A DNA stretch of 64,000 bases from Moesziomyces globuligerus (GCA_030849465.1 JARVLF010000023.1:326575-390574); one strand, 5' to 3'. Counted from the stretch's first letter, positions 44,654 to 55,700 are shown. Numbers and translations are program-made. The notes: generated by a model not told the origin, from the sequence alone.

Positions 44654-46972
44654 TTAGCTGCTGGCTCTGTGCACTGCTTGTTGTGCCAACTGCTGCGCGT
44701 CCTGGTTTGCGAGGAGCGTGTCGAGCGACGAGAGCAGATGGTCGAGCTTGCCCTCGAGTCCGCCGACCACCTCCTCGGTCTGTTCAAGGTTGGCCAGTAG
44801 ACTCAGGATCTCGTTGCGTTCCATCTGGGCCGCTGCTGGATCCGCGCCATCGCTCGAGGGTATCTTCAAGGAGTTGAGCGACGCCAGGATCTCTTGGAGC
44901 TGCGCCGCTTCATCCTTGGCCGAAAGCGAGGAATCGCTCTTGGCGTCTGCGCCATCTTCACCGCTCGTATGCGATGGCTCGGCATGGGACGCAGCTGCGC
45001 GCGATTGAGCTTGAGGCGGCTGCGAAAGGACGTCGTTGAGAAAGTCGAGATCGGACTTTTGCGAGGCCATCGGCGCTTGCCCGTGCGGATCCTCTTGCGT
45101 GGGCGTCTTGTTGTCGCCTGCGGCCTCAGCTTGCAAATGAGCCAGATGCGGGTTGGCGAGCACTGCGACCGGCTCTGGTGCCGATGGTTCGGGGAGGCCG
45201 TCTCCGTTGAGCACGGGCGGCTGCATCGAAGCGGCCTGGATCTGCGCCCAGTCGAGGGGCTCGTCAGAGGAAGAAGCAGGCGAGATCGAGCGACCCAAGC
45301 CAGACGGGACCGAGGGCGTGGCTCTGCCTGGTGCGCCTGAGGCGCCATAGGAGGGCGCCATGGCCGCGGCCACGGCACGCGCGTTGGAAAGGGTCGATGC
45401 GGGATCCTGCGAGACGTGCTTGATCCAGGCGCCGATGGCGCCGAGGTAGCCTTCATGACGGAGGAAGAAGGCGCGCTTGGTGCCCTTGCTCCAGAAGCGG
45501 ATGGCGTAGGAGAGTGTGCTGATGGTAGCCTGGTGGCCTCGGATGAAGCAGCCGCCAAAGTAGATGCGATCGAGGTTGTACTTTTCGGCGTTCATGTGGG
45601 CGATCTGACCGATGTTGTTCGAGATGGCATAGAGCAGAGACTTGCAGATGTCCTCGGATCGGAACTTTTTGCGGCGCTCCTCGGCGTTGCGAGGGGCGGA
45701 AGAGCTGGGATCCTTGCGGAAGACCTTGCCGAAGGAGGAAGCGATTGTGGAGCTCTTGAGACCGAGATGGTTGAGGCCGACTGAGCCATAGATGTCTCCT
45801 ACGAGCATGTCGACGTTTGCATTGTCACCCTGTTCGGAAAGCTCTAGCATCTCGTCGAAGCTGTCGGCGTCGGTGAGGAGGGAGAGGAGGCCCCAGAGGG
45901 TGCCTCCACCGAGCGAGGTGCCGGAGACGCGTTCGAACTTGCCAAAGTCGTCGACCTTGATGATGGAGACACCGGAGCCGATGTTGACGAGCAGACAGGG
46001 AAGCTTGGGGGACGGATGTGAATCAAAGACGGGTGCGTAGAGGGGCGGATTAGGCGAAGGTCGAGGTAAGGGATGCTGGAGGGGCACGGAGGAGCGCAAG
46101 GCTTGCGCGTCTGCGCGCGCTTCCGGGTTTTGCGGGAGGGGAGAATGCAGGGCGGCGACGAGCTCGTCCGAGTACCAGAAGACTTCGTCTGGGATGAGGG
46201 TGATGAAGTTGAGACCGGTGATGAGGCAGCCCATCTCGTCCTCCTTGTGAACCTCGATACCGAGCTCTTGCTCGAAGAGATCGTACATGAGGTGAGCGCC
46301 GCCACCGGTTGCCATGAGCTTGACGCCCTTGCGCATGTCTTGTATGGATACGCCATTGACGGCTGCGGAGCGCTCGATGAGTTCGCGGAGGAAGTTGATG
46401 CAGTTTTCAATGTCGCCGGTCTCGAACTTGATGAAATTGAGACGGCCGCCGGGCAATGCAGCTGGGAGTGATCGCCGCTTGAGAAGCGTGGAGTGGATGG
46501 CGGAGGCTGATGCGACCTGGGGAGAGCCGAGGATGGCGGTGGGGGTGAGGGTGCCAGAGGCGATGGGGTGGTCGCTCTGTGAAGGCGGAGTGCGGAAGCC
46601 GCTGGGAGCGCCGTTGGAAGAGGTCTGACGGGAGCGGAAGCTGTTGTTGCTCGTCTTTGGCGAGAGGGTGTCTGGCGTCGAGGCTGAAGGCGTGGAAAGC
46701 GGAAGCGGCGATGGGAAGGCGACAGGCGAGCCGACGGTGGGCGAAGAGGGTGCCGAATCTGTGGATCGCGAGCGAGTGAAGTAGACGACTTTGGCTAAGG
46801 AGCCGCCGACGTCGACGGCGATGTGGGAGACGGCTTCGATGTGGTTGGGCAGGTAGATGTCACGGCTGTCTCTTTGGTCGGGACTGGAAGCGCCATCCTC
46901 CATGATTTTGGCTCCTCGCGTGTCGACGAAGATCTCGACCGGAGGAGCGGGGAAGGCCTGGTTGCTGTTCAT
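44654..46972 (-). CDS. CAB1: Pantothenate kinase (type II, eukaryotic)
   Basis: A 772-residue enzyme that phosphorylates pantothenate, the first and controlling step of coenzyme A synthesis. ATG at 46970-46972. The ATP-binding start HIAVDVGGSLAKVVYF is at about 48-63. A Ser/Pro-rich insertion of about 100 residues follows. Then come FIKFETGDIENCINFL, KLMATGGGAHLMYDLFEQ, LLVNIGSGVSIIKVD, and SGTSLGGGTLWGLLSLL, followed by FGGCFIRGH near 475. The kinase ends near residue 520. The last 250 residues have no counterpart in yeast Cab1 (367 residues); they end in a leucine-rich probable coiled coil (ILSLLANLEQTEEVVGGLE). Catalytic core is complete. Confidence 0.92.
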   Translation of the reverse strand: MNSNQAFPAPPVEIFVDTRGAKIMEDGASSPDQRDSRDIYLPNHIEAVSHIAVDVGGSLAKVVYFTRSRSTDSAPSSPTVGSPVAFPSPLPLSTPSASTPDTLSPKTSNNSFRSRQTSSNGAPSGFRTPPSQSDHPIASGTLTPTAILGSPQVASASAIHSTLLKRRSLPAALPGGRLNFIKFETGDIENCINFLRELIERSAAVNGVSIQDMRKGVKLMATGGGAHLMYDLFEQELGIEVHKEDEMGCLITGLNFITLIPDEVFWYSDELVAALHSPLPQNPEARADAQALRSSVPLQHPLPRPSPNPPLYAPVFDSHPSPKLPCLLVNIGSGVSIIKVDDFGKFERVSGTSLGGGTLWGLLSLLTDADSFDEMLELSEQGDNANVDMLVGDIYGSVGLNHLGLKSSTIASSFGKVFRKDPSSSAPRNAEERRKKFRSEDICKSLLYAISNNIGQIAHMNAEKYNLDRIYFGGCFIRGHQATISTLSYAIRFWSKGTKRAFFLRHEGYLGAIGAWIKHVSQDPASTLSNARAVAAAMAPSYGASGAPGRATPSVPSGLGRSISPASSSDEPLDWAQIQAASMQPPVLNGDGLPEPSAPEPVAVLANPHLAHLQAEAAGDNKTPTQEDPHGQAPMASQKSDLDFLNDVLSQPPQAQSRAAASHAEPSHTSGEDGADAKSDSSLSAKDEAAQLQEILASLNSLKIPSSDGADPAAAQMERNEILSLLANLEQTEEVVGGLEGKLDHLLSSLDTLLANQDAQQLAQQAVHRASS

Positions 46973-47337
46973 CGTTGTTCAGACCGAAGCAATGACGAGC
47001 AGAGGCAGACGTGCTGACGTCGGATGGCGATGTGCAGGGAGTGCTCGAAGCAGCCAGGCTGGAATCTGCAGGCGCAGGGCACGGTTGGCGAGGCGTGGCA
47101 GGGAGGAGCACGAGTGCCGCCAGAGCTTGCGTGACGGCCACGAGAGTTGGGCCACACCGACGACTAGACGCAGTGCTAGCGTGCGTATGTGTGATTGCGT
47201 CGGTCGGTGATTGCGAGGAGGCGTTGACGGTGATGAGGGTCGAGACGAAGATTGCGGATGGTAGCCGGTTGCGGTGGAGCACCGGTCAACGGAGTGGGCC
47301 CGACCGGGAGCGTCAGTTAGCGGCGGTTGGCGCACCT

Positions 47338-47379
<42 letters not shown>

Positions 47380-48205
47380 TGCGCTTCACCGGCAGCTCCA
47401 ATCAGAGGCACACGATTGAGACTTTTTGAGAATCACGCTTCTGGCGCTCCGCCTCGGCTCACTCACGGCCAAAAAAAGGTAAATCCCTTTTTGGGGGGAA
47501 AAGCGCGACAGAAGGCGCCAGTGCTTGTCGGAACTTCCGGTTGTTGAGCCGTCATGCGTGTGGCTTTGCCGCTCTGGTGTTGAGCGGGCTTAAGGTAGTG
47601 TCCCAGCTCAGTCACTCGTCCTCCGCAGTTGGATCGCCGCATCTCGCCCTGCCAACACGCTCGGCAAAAGCGGTCATTTGCGCCCTTTTGGATGGGGCAC
47701 GGCCCAAGCCATTCGCAATTCCTATGGCCGGGTCTTGCAGCCACTCGACAAGCTCACCTCTGGAGCTTCGGACCACAGAGTTCGAATGCACAGATAAAGC
47801 CGAACAGGCACAAGCTGCAAAGAGAGAGAGAGAGCCTGCTGAGCTTGCTCGCAACATCCGAACGGCCGCTGCCGATTGAGTTAGCCACAAGAGCTTTCAG
47901 GTCCGGAACCGTTTGCTTGCTTGCTCGAACCACTTCACTTGGTGCGGCTCTCACGCTGAGTGGGGCGCGCGCAAACGCTCTGTTAGATCGCTTAACGAGC
48001 GTTCCTAAGTCTGGGCGTCGATCCGAATGGAGGCTCCTCAAGAGCCAACCTCCTCCAAGTCCTTTCTCTGACTGACCCCGGACGGGTCTCAACGTTGGCA
48101 CGGCTACCCACGGCTCCGCATATACGACCAGAAACGCTCACAGTACACAAGCAATCTAGCAGCGATATAAATAAGAGGTGGTATGACAGGTGATAGATGC
48201 CTAAA
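46973..48205. other. Intergenic region upstream of pantothenate kinase
   Basis: About 1.2 kb with no supported gene. It holds an AGC trinucleotide run (47341-47379) and a short AG microsatellite near 47821-47834. Confidence 0.5.
47341..47379. repeat. (AGC)13 trinucleotide repeat
   Basis: Thirteen uninterrupted AGC units, about 370 bp upstream of the pantothenate kinase start, outside any supported coding region. Confidence 0.9.
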
Positions 48206-50434
48206 TTATTTGGACGAAGCGTCGGCTTGCCCGCGCAGGATCCTCGCGATGAGCGAGTTGTACGGACTCGGATTGTCGAGGTAGATGTGGTGTCCGCTGT
48301 TGGGCACCACAAAGCAGTTGGTCTTGGCGTTGCCCTGCTTTCGCAGACGCTTGACTGCCTCTTTGCCGCCGCGCACGTCCATCCAGTCGTGCTCGCCGTA
48401 TAGGAAGCTCGTCGGCATCTTGAGTCCCTCGATGCGATCCACCATGGGCCGGCGCGCATACGCTCCCGGCGCCAGGATGTGTGCAAGACAGTACTCGCCC
48501 GAGCCTTTGCTCAGGAAGATGCTCTGGCAGTACGCGTGCAGCGATCGCAGCTCTTCTTCCGGCAGCGCCCCGAATCTCCTCGATGTATACCGCCCCGCAA
48601 GCATGGGTCCGAAGAACAATGAGCCGCGCAGCAAGCCAAACGGCGACACGTTCTGTTCCCACAAGAAGCTAAACACCGAGCGCGCCCGCTTCGACATCCG
48701 CGGCGGCTCGTGCGACCCCTTTTCTGGCTCGCTCGACTGTCCTGCGCGTGGCACCTTGGCCGAGTCCACCGATTGCGCCGTCTCTGAGCGTTCCAAAGGC
48801 CGCGCTGATGATGTTGCACCGCTACCCGTGCCCTGGATCACGCCGCCCGCGCGATTCTGCGCCGCCTTCCTCGCCATCTCGTTGGCCGTCTGGGTGTCCT
48901 TGAGCTCCTGCTTTGCCGTCTGCGGTGCAACTTCCTCCTGCGGCTGACGCACCTCTTGCTCCACTGCCGAGCCGTTCTTGGGGCGGAACGTGCTGCCAGG
49001 CTCGTCTTCTGGCGGCGCGTTGGGAATGCCGACGGGACTGACGAGCACGAGTCGCTCGACGCGTGCCGGGTAACGGAGCGCATACGCCAACGAGAGGTAG
49101 CCGCCCAGGCTGTGCCCCACAAGCACCATCTTTTCCAGGCCCATCTTGCGTCGCCAGTCTTCGAGGCTGCTGATGAAGAAGCTTTCGGCCGCAGCGACGC
49201 GCGTGTCCGTGTTCTTAAGCTCGGACGAGGGAATGTGGAAGCTGGGACGCGACGAACGACCCATGCCTAGCCAGTCGAGCACGTACAGCCGAGAGTCGGG
49301 CACTTCGGCCATCGATTTGATGTTCTGGAAGAAGAACGCGCTGCCGGCGCCGTATCCATGCGCGAGGACGATCTTGGTCTCGTTCTTGATCTGCTCCTCC
49401 TTGTCCTTGGAGTAGGGGACTCCGATTTCGAGCATGTTGAGCTTGCGACCGGACGGCGGCGTGTACGGCTTGATGTGGTCTTGAGGCGTCAGTTGGGGCT
49501 CGAGGTTGTCGTTGAGCACGGGCTCGCCCAGAGCAGCTGTGTCTGGAGCTGGAAGGCCGTCGGCGGGCGAGGGAGGGATGGCGGGCGACGAGGCGAGGGA
49601 AGACGGTTTCGAGGTGGATCGAGGATTGTCCATGTTTGGGGCGGTGCCCAGATCGACGAGGCGGATACAGCCGACCTTGCCATCTGCAGCGGGGGTGAGG
49701 CCGATGGTCATGGTAGAGGGCTCTTTCGACCTGCTGAAAGGCCAGAACTTGGGCGTGGAAAAGATGGAGCCAGCAGAGGACGATTGTGCAGGCGCAGCCG
49801 CAGAGGTCGACGAGCCATGCGATCTGGCCGCTCTGCGTGCCCACTCGAGTCCCTTGGCGAGTCCCTTGCCATCTCGCAGGTCGTCGTCTTCGCAGATGAC
49901 ATTGTTGACCGAGGCGCCTTCGAAATAGCCGGTGGAGCGGTAGAGATGCAGCTCGGCTTGGGCAGCGTCTTCGATTGGGTTGGATTTCCACCAAGCAGCG
50001 AAGGAAGTCTTGAAGCTGGAAGGAATAGGCGGAGCCACATAAGCCGCATCCAAGGCTGGAGTGGCCAGCGCCGTGTCGGAAGCCGACATTTGCTTGGCAG
50101 CGGCGTCGGCGTTCGAAGTGGCTCGAAGCACAGGCGAAGCAGGGGCTGTCTGCGTGGCGAGAAGTGACGCCTGGCGCTTCTGCTGTTGAGCAGAGCGCTC
50201 CGGCGAGGCTGCGCCCGACGAAGCAGAGTCCGGCGTGGATAGCGCGGATGGCTGTGATGTCTGCATCTTAAAAGCGGCGTGGCTCTGCCTGCGCTCTCGG
50301 AGAAGCCGACCCGATCGGAAGGACCGAAAGGCAGAAGCGGCGGGTGGTCTGCGAAGCGCAGAGACGGTGCTGAAAGCTCGAAGAAGATGGATCTCGCTGA
50401 CGCACGGTTGAAAGCAGTTCCAGAGCTTCAGCAT
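48206..50434 (-). CDS. CLD1/ABHD5-like alpha/beta hydrolase, probably mitochondrial
   Basis: A 742-residue protein with ATG at 50432-50434. The first 60 residues are Arg-rich without acids (RSFRSGRLLRERRQSHAAF), like a mitochondrial presequence. The hydrolase fold begins near 345 (IVLAHGYGAGSAFFF; LYVLDWLGMGRSSRPSF). The nucleophile is Ser442 in VGHSLGGYLSLAYALRYP. The acid lies in LYGEHDWMDV, and the His in SGHHIYLDNP (His715-His716). That segment also gives the HX4D motif (715-720) of the ABHD4/5 group. Between nucleophile and lid is a Gln/Glu/Thr-rich insertion of about 110 residues. Yeast Cld1 of this family deacylates cardiolipin; ABHD5 relatives act in lipid-droplet metabolism. Family is firm, exact substrate inferred. 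Confidence 0.85.
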   Translation of the reverse strand: MLKLWNCFQPCVSEIHLLRAFSTVSALRRPPAASAFRSFRSGRLLRERRQSHAAFKMQTSQPSALSTPDSASSGAASPERSAQQQKRQASLLATQTAPASPVLRATSNADAAAKQMSASDTALATPALDAAYVAPPIPSSFKTSFAAWWKSNPIEDAAQAELHLYRSTGYFEGASVNNVICEDDDLRDGKGLAKGLEWARRAARSHGSSTSAAAPAQSSSAGSIFSTPKFWPFSRSKEPSTMTIGLTPAADGKVGCIRLVDLGTAPNMDNPRSTSKPSSLASSPAIPPSPADGLPAPDTAALGEPVLNDNLEPQLTPQDHIKPYTPPSGRKLNMLEIGVPYSKDKEEQIKNETKIVLAHGYGAGSAFFFQNIKSMAEVPDSRLYVLDWLGMGRSSRPSFHIPSSELKNTDTRVAAAESFFISSLEDWRRKMGLEKMVLVGHSLGGYLSLAYALRYPARVERLVLVSPVGIPNAPPEDEPGSTFRPKNGSAVEQEVRQPQEEVAPQTAKQELKDTQTANEMARKAAQNRAGGVIQGTGSGATSSARPLERSETAQSVDSAKVPRAGQSSEPEKGSHEPPRMSKRARSVFSFLWEQNVSPFGLLRGSLFFGPMLAGRYTSRRFGALPEEELRSLHAYCQSIFLSKGSGEYCLAHILAPGAYARRPMVDRIEGLKMPTSFLYGEHDWMDVRGGKEAVKRLRKQGNAKTNCFVVPNSGHHIYLDNPSPYNSLIARILRGQADASSK

Positions 50435-51255
50435 GCGATGCAGTCGTGCCGCCCGACGACTTGAAGTATGCCTAGCGGTGATGCCGGGCCCGAACGATCT
50501 ATGCTCGGAGCAGAAGGACGAGGTGTGAGCTTACGTCGGCTCCCTGTCTGTCTAGGTGGTTGGGAGAAGTGAAGATCGGTGCACGAGACAAAGAGCGAGG
50601 AGGAAGCGCGTGTTTCCAAGCATCTTCGACACCTCGGCCGCCTGTTGGGTGAGCTGAATTCAGGGTCAGCCCCAAGGGCCTCTGCGAGTTTCACACTCGG
50701 CAGTCCCAGCCGTGTGGAGGCAGCTCTCGCGACCATGGCACACCGCATCGTGTTGCGCGGCGCCGACTTGACTCAGCAGGAAAAGCAAGCCACGGCCTAG
50801 CGCACGTGTCGCTCGCTCGCCTCGCTGGCGCCGACGCCTGCATGCACCGTGGAAGCATTTCCGGCTGTTTCGCTTCATATGCTTCTGCCTGGACTCCGCG
50901 GGTCGAACGGCCGCGCTCTGCTCGTCCCAGCGCCGCGTCAAGATCGATTGCCGTGCCGCAGGTTGCACGATGAGTTACAGGTGGAGGGCGCGCAAATTCT
51001 CAACGGGGCGTCCCGCATGACTGTGGGATGGCGCTGATCCGGCTGTGCCTGAAGCGTGTGGACCGTCACTTGTCACGTTGCCCTGACTGCATGCGCCCTC
51101 ACGAGAAAGCACACTTTCCACGCACAGTAAAGCCCGGTCCTTTGGTGGTCCGCGGAGCAAGCACCTCTCTCGAACCACGAGCTCCGTACTTGCGACACGC
51201 CCGAGCCGCTCAAACCCTGTTGTTCCACCTCTTCTATTGACAAAAAAAAGACGAA
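50435..51255. other. Intergenic region between CLD1-like gene and tRNA-Ala
   Basis: About 0.8 kb. No supported gene; presumed promoter of the CLD1-like gene at its left end. Confidence 0.45.
51242..51249 (-). terminator. Pol III terminator of the second tRNA-Ala
   Basis: A8 on the plus strand (T8 on the minus strand), seven bases from the mature 3' end. Confidence 0.75.
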
Positions 51256-51337
51256 TGGAGACTGCATGAGTCGAACACGCGACCTTTCGCAGGTTAGCAA
51301 TGCTAAGCGAACGCTCTACCAACTGAGCTAAACCCCC
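51256..51337 (-). tRNA. tRNA-Ala (anticodon AGC) with a 9-nt intron
   Basis: The mature sequence equals that of the copy at 3201-3283, including the G3:U70 pair. The anticodon is at 51302-51304 and the intron at 51292-51300, directly after position 37. The intron differs from that of the other copy; here TTAGC of the anticodon loop can pair with GCTAA reaching into the intron, the usual anticodon-intron helix. Confidence 0.93.
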
Positions 51338-51668
51338 GATACGTCGCCGAGCCCCCAGCTGTATAGATGAATGCGTTTTTGCAATCCGTCTTGCCAAGGC
51401 TAACGCACTTTCCAAATCGGGCGTGAGGCCGAGACGCGCGTGGATGAGCGCAGCCACGCAGGGTCAGCAACTTTGGGGAGAGAGTGTGGAGTTGGCCACT
51501 CTCACGCCCAAACAAGGCACAGGGGACGTGCATGCTCCAGGGTCGATGTCGACGCACCGCACAGCTTCTCACAACCATCCACTCGACCCACCACCCCATC
51601 GCGCCTTGCCTCTCTCTCAGTTTCACTCCGTCAGCCTCACTCCGAAGCGGAACCTACCTCACTCGATC
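51338..51668. other. Intergenic region between tRNA-Ala and VTI1
   Basis: 331 bp. Its last 130 bp are C/T-rich, consistent with the VTI1 leader. Nothing else is seen. Confidence 0.45.
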
Positions 51669-52528
51669 ATGTCGGAACTGTTCGACAGCTACGCCTCCGA
51701 CCTCCAACAGCTCAAGGACGGCATCCGCCAGAAGATCGACCAGGCTAAATCTCAGAATGGCGAGGCCAAAAAGTCGACGCTGCGCAGGGCAGAGATGGAG
51801 CTCGAGGAGGCAGACGAGGTGATTTCTCAGATGGACATCGAGGTGCAGGGCTTCCCACAATCCGTTCGCTCTCGCTTCTCGGTCCAGATCCGAGGTTTCA
51901 AGCAGGAGGTCCAGTCTCTCACAAAGGAGGTCCGCGCAGGCCTTTCCTCCTCCTCGGGTGGCCCGGGAGGCGCAGCATACAATCCCGCATATGCCGACGA
52001 CGACGCCGACCTCGAGGCTGCTGACTCGGCTACTGCAAATCGCCAGAGGCTTCTCCAGGGTACCGCTTCGCTCGAAGACGGCACGAGGAGACTCGAGGAG
52101 TCCAACCGCCTGGCGCTCGAGACGGAAGACCTCGGTGCCGACATCCTCCGCGACCTTCGAAGTCAGAGGGAGCAGATCGAGAACTCCAGAGACACGGTAA
52201 GCTACATCCTTCCGCCCGAAAGCATCACCCAAGACGCCAGCTTGACTGACCCCTCCTCCTCTCAATCTCGCATCCTCCGGCCGTCGCCAGCTCCGACAAG
52301 CAGACCAGAGCATCGATCGCTCCTCCAAGACGCTGTCCAAGATGATCAGACGGTACGTGAGGCACTCCTCGCTCCACGTGTGCCTGTACGCATTTGACTG
52401 ATCTCAATTCATCCCTTCCCATTCTTCCGCGCCGATCCAGGGCGAAACAGCAAAAACTGGTTACCATAGGCATCGTCGTCTGCCTCGTCCTTCTCATCCT
52501 CCTCATCCTGTACAACAAGCTCTTTTAG
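51669..52528 (+). CDS. VTI1: Vti1 v-SNARE (three exons)
   Basis: Joined from 51669-52196, 52291-52352 and 52441-52528, giving 225 residues. Introns of 94 and 88 nt have GTAAGC...GCCAG and GTACGT...TCCAG ends, and splicing keeps the frame. The start is MSELFDSYASDLQQLKDGIR. The N-terminal three-helix Habc-like domain spans about 1-105. The Qb SNARE motif covers about 138-200 and has Gln166 at the presumed ionic layer (LRSQREQIEN). The third exon encodes the membrane anchor (TIGIVVCLVLLILLILY), ending NKLF. Vti1 acts in Golgi, endosome and vacuole fusion. Yeast Vti1 has 217 residues. Confidence 0.95.
52197..52290 (+). other. VTI1 intron 1
   Basis: 94 nt, GTAAGC to GCCAG. Retention keeps an open frame but replaces the end of the SNARE motif and the anchor by about 67 unrelated residues. 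Confidence 0.85.
52353..52440 (+). other. VTI1 intron 2
   Basis: 88 nt, GTACGT to TCCAG, with a TGACTGA branch-like sequence near the middle. It splits an Arg codon just before the membrane anchor. Confidence 0.85.
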
Positions 52529-52723
52529 TCCCGCTCGCGCTTGCTTCGCTTCCCTTGCAGCCCTTGTCACGTCGTCCGTCTACCTGTACATATCGCTGGG
52601 CCCCATCGCAACATTCGAGCCGTGTCCGCCTCTCTAGCCAACAACGATCACCCACAGTCGAGAGCAAGCCGCGCAGATCATAATGCGATGCGAGATGAAG
52701 AGAACGCCGTAATTGGATCCTAC

Positions 52724-55700
52724 TCAGAGGACGCCGAGAGGGTCCGAGGTGATCCTTGCGTTGGCATTCCCCTCGGGCTTGACCTCCGAGCCAACCTGAT
52801 CTCCGCGCCCGTCATTGCCGTTAGGAACCTGGTCGTGCCTGCCCGACTGAACTCCCCCCGCACTTGGACCGTGTCGCGTCCCACCCACATCTTGCACGCC
52901 ATACGATGATAGCATGGCGACGTGTTCGCGCTGCATCTCAGCACGCACGCTCGTCGCCGCCGCCCATGGGTTGTGCACCGTATGCGCAGGCGCGCCCGCC
53001 CCAGTATGCGTGCGAGCCTGGTGAGATTGATCAGCGTCGATCGGCCAGGCCGAAGATTGCGAGCCAGCGCGTCTTTCAGTCGCTGCCCGTGCGCTTGAAT
53101 CGGGCAAGTACCCTCCCTCAGCTTGGCTGCCAGTGTGATATGGAGGGTGCGCAGTCTCCGAAGAGGGCGAAACCCCCGATGGAGCTGCGGCAGGTGACGC
53201 CATCGCCTCTTGCAGGCGACCCCATCCGCCAATCAGCAGATTCTTCATGCGATTGGCTGCAGCGTCCGCCGCGCTTGGCATGTTGGTTTGCCCGGAGATG
53301 GAGGGGTCTAGCGGACCGGCATGATGCGGCACCGCCGGGCTTGATGATGTCGCGGCTCCCTGCGCTCGGACACGTGGCTGGCGTGCTTGATACGACAGCT
53401 GACCCGGGTCAATGTGCGTATTGCTCGCAAGATCTACGGCTCCGGCCGCTGGCGAAGTAGCCGTATTTGCAGTCCGTGCGGAGCCCGAACTGGAAGTGTT
53501 TACGTCGATCCGCGCGGCGGCTGACGCGAGTGGATCCAGCACGGGGTCCGGATCACCGGCGCCAACAACAGCGATAGCTGCATCCGATCTCTCAAGCTCC
53601 CCAGCACCTGGAACTGGCACCGAAGGCGCGACTGGGCCACCACCCTCAACCATAACCTCGGCGCGAGTGGCATCGGAAGGAGGTGGCGTCTCAGCGCCGT
53701 TTCCACGAACCGCACGTTCGAGCCTCTCGCGGGCGCGTCGCCTCTCGTCGGCTTCTTTTTCGAGGGCTGCGTTCATGTCGCCGGTTGCGCGGCGGAAGAG
53801 CTGCTCGAAATAGCGTACGTCGCGCGAGTCTGCGATGAGGACGCCCATATCGGTAGCCTTGCGCTTGGGGTCGCGGTCGTCGAGCTCGGGCTGATAGCGT
53901 GGATTGCGGTGTTTCTGTTTGACGTCGGAACTGAGGAGGTACGTCCAGGCGCTGACGGTGCGCGAGGGAAGGGTTGGGAGCACCCTGCCCTCCTCGTTAC
54001 ACGGCGCGAGGCGCTCGCGTTCGCAGTCCATGAGGAAGGTGCCATACTTGCATTCCTGAACCGCTTGGAGAAGCTCGACGAGATAGCTGGAGGCGTACTC
54101 GAAGCGATCGGGAAACTGGCGCATGATCTGCCACATGCAGTCGAGGAACTGGTGGAAGACGGGCGAGGTCTCTTTGATGTTTGAACCCTTCTTGGGTCCA
54201 GCGGTGGCGCCGGATGTGGCAGCGGAGAAGTTGGCGGTGAGCTGTTTGGTGAATCCCCAGAAAGCGTTGGCCGCCGCCTGGGAGTCGAAGCCACCTCCGC
54301 CGGAGGGGTTGGAGGGCTTGTCGAGATCGGAATCGGTGTCTTCTTGATCGCCGTCGGCATCGTTGGTGCTGGCGTAGCTATGCTTGGAAGCGACGGTAAA
54401 GTAACGATCGGAACCTTTGAGGCCGCCCCTGTCGGTGAACTTGTGGCCGAAGCTGAGCCAATCCTTCTCAATGAGCACGGCTAGGCCGTCAAAGGTCCGG
54501 AAGTAGGGATCGAGGCAGATCTGAGCGATGGCGGCAAGCTGGGAGGTGCGGTCCCATCCGTCGGAGCAGTGAATAAGGACGTGAGAGCTGTTGATGTGGA
54601 CGTTGCGCACGATGGACATGGAGCCTTCCATGAGCGATTGGATGTGCTTGAGCCACATGGACTTGCGCAGTGCAAGTGGGTCGACGGGGGACGGATGGAG
54701 ACGAAGGACGGAGCCGGAACCGTCGGTGACTGCGTCGGCGGCCGAAGCATCGCCGAGCGCCTCTACGCGCATGCCGAACGTGGCGATGGGCTCGCTCTCG
54801 CGGAGAGCGTCGGTGAGCTTGTTGAGACTGTCGCGCATGACGTGAATGTTCTCGATGCCGAGGTAGGACTTTTTGCAGCCCTTGTAGTACTCCATGTTCT
54901 CTGTGCCGGCGCCTTTGGCGACGTTGGCCATGGCGTTGGTGGTGGGTCGCGCATCGATGATGAGGTTGGTGGTTGTGGCGCCGTACACGGTGGCGATGGC
55001 GGGTGGGCCGGAGGCGGAGGAGGCTGCGCCGCCGGATGCCTCTGCGGCAGCTTTGGCAGTGATGGATTCTGGATCGGCGAAATGATGGGAGGTGAAGATG
55101 GCCTCGATGAGCTTTTCGTCCTGAATGGAACGGGCGTTCTTGAGGCCGACCATGGGCTGGCTGGAGCGGGTGATGGAGGCGTGGTTGGCCCAGTGCAAGT
55201 AGGACAGAGCAGGGATTCGGGCCTTGCTGCGGTACTTTGCAGCGTAGCTGAGTGTGGTATCGCTGATGCGGGAGGGGACGGCCATCAGGGCGGGATAGGT
55301 GGCGCAGAAGGCATACTGTGCGTTGATGTCGGTGAACCGCCACGCTTTGGAGCGAGAACCGAGGCCCTGGCGCGCAAACTCTTGTTTGGGATCGTAGATG
55401 CGCGACGTATGCGAGCGGGCGGCTGCAGGATCAAGCGAGGCAGGCTGGTAGTAGAATGCATAGAGCTGCGAGATGTCGGTGAGGATGGCACACTCCTTGA
55501 GGCTGTCGAAGACGGCGGCTTGGTCGTTTTCGGAATGGACCGCGAGTGCGGCAGAGTCGAAGTTCTTGAGGAAGAGCGTGATTGGATAGATGCGCTGGGA
55601 AGGTTGCGATGCTTGTGCAGAGATGCGGAGAGATGGAATGCGGGTTGCCTTGAGGATGAGGGAGAGCGGGACGGCATGGGTGCGTGGTGCTGTTCGATCC

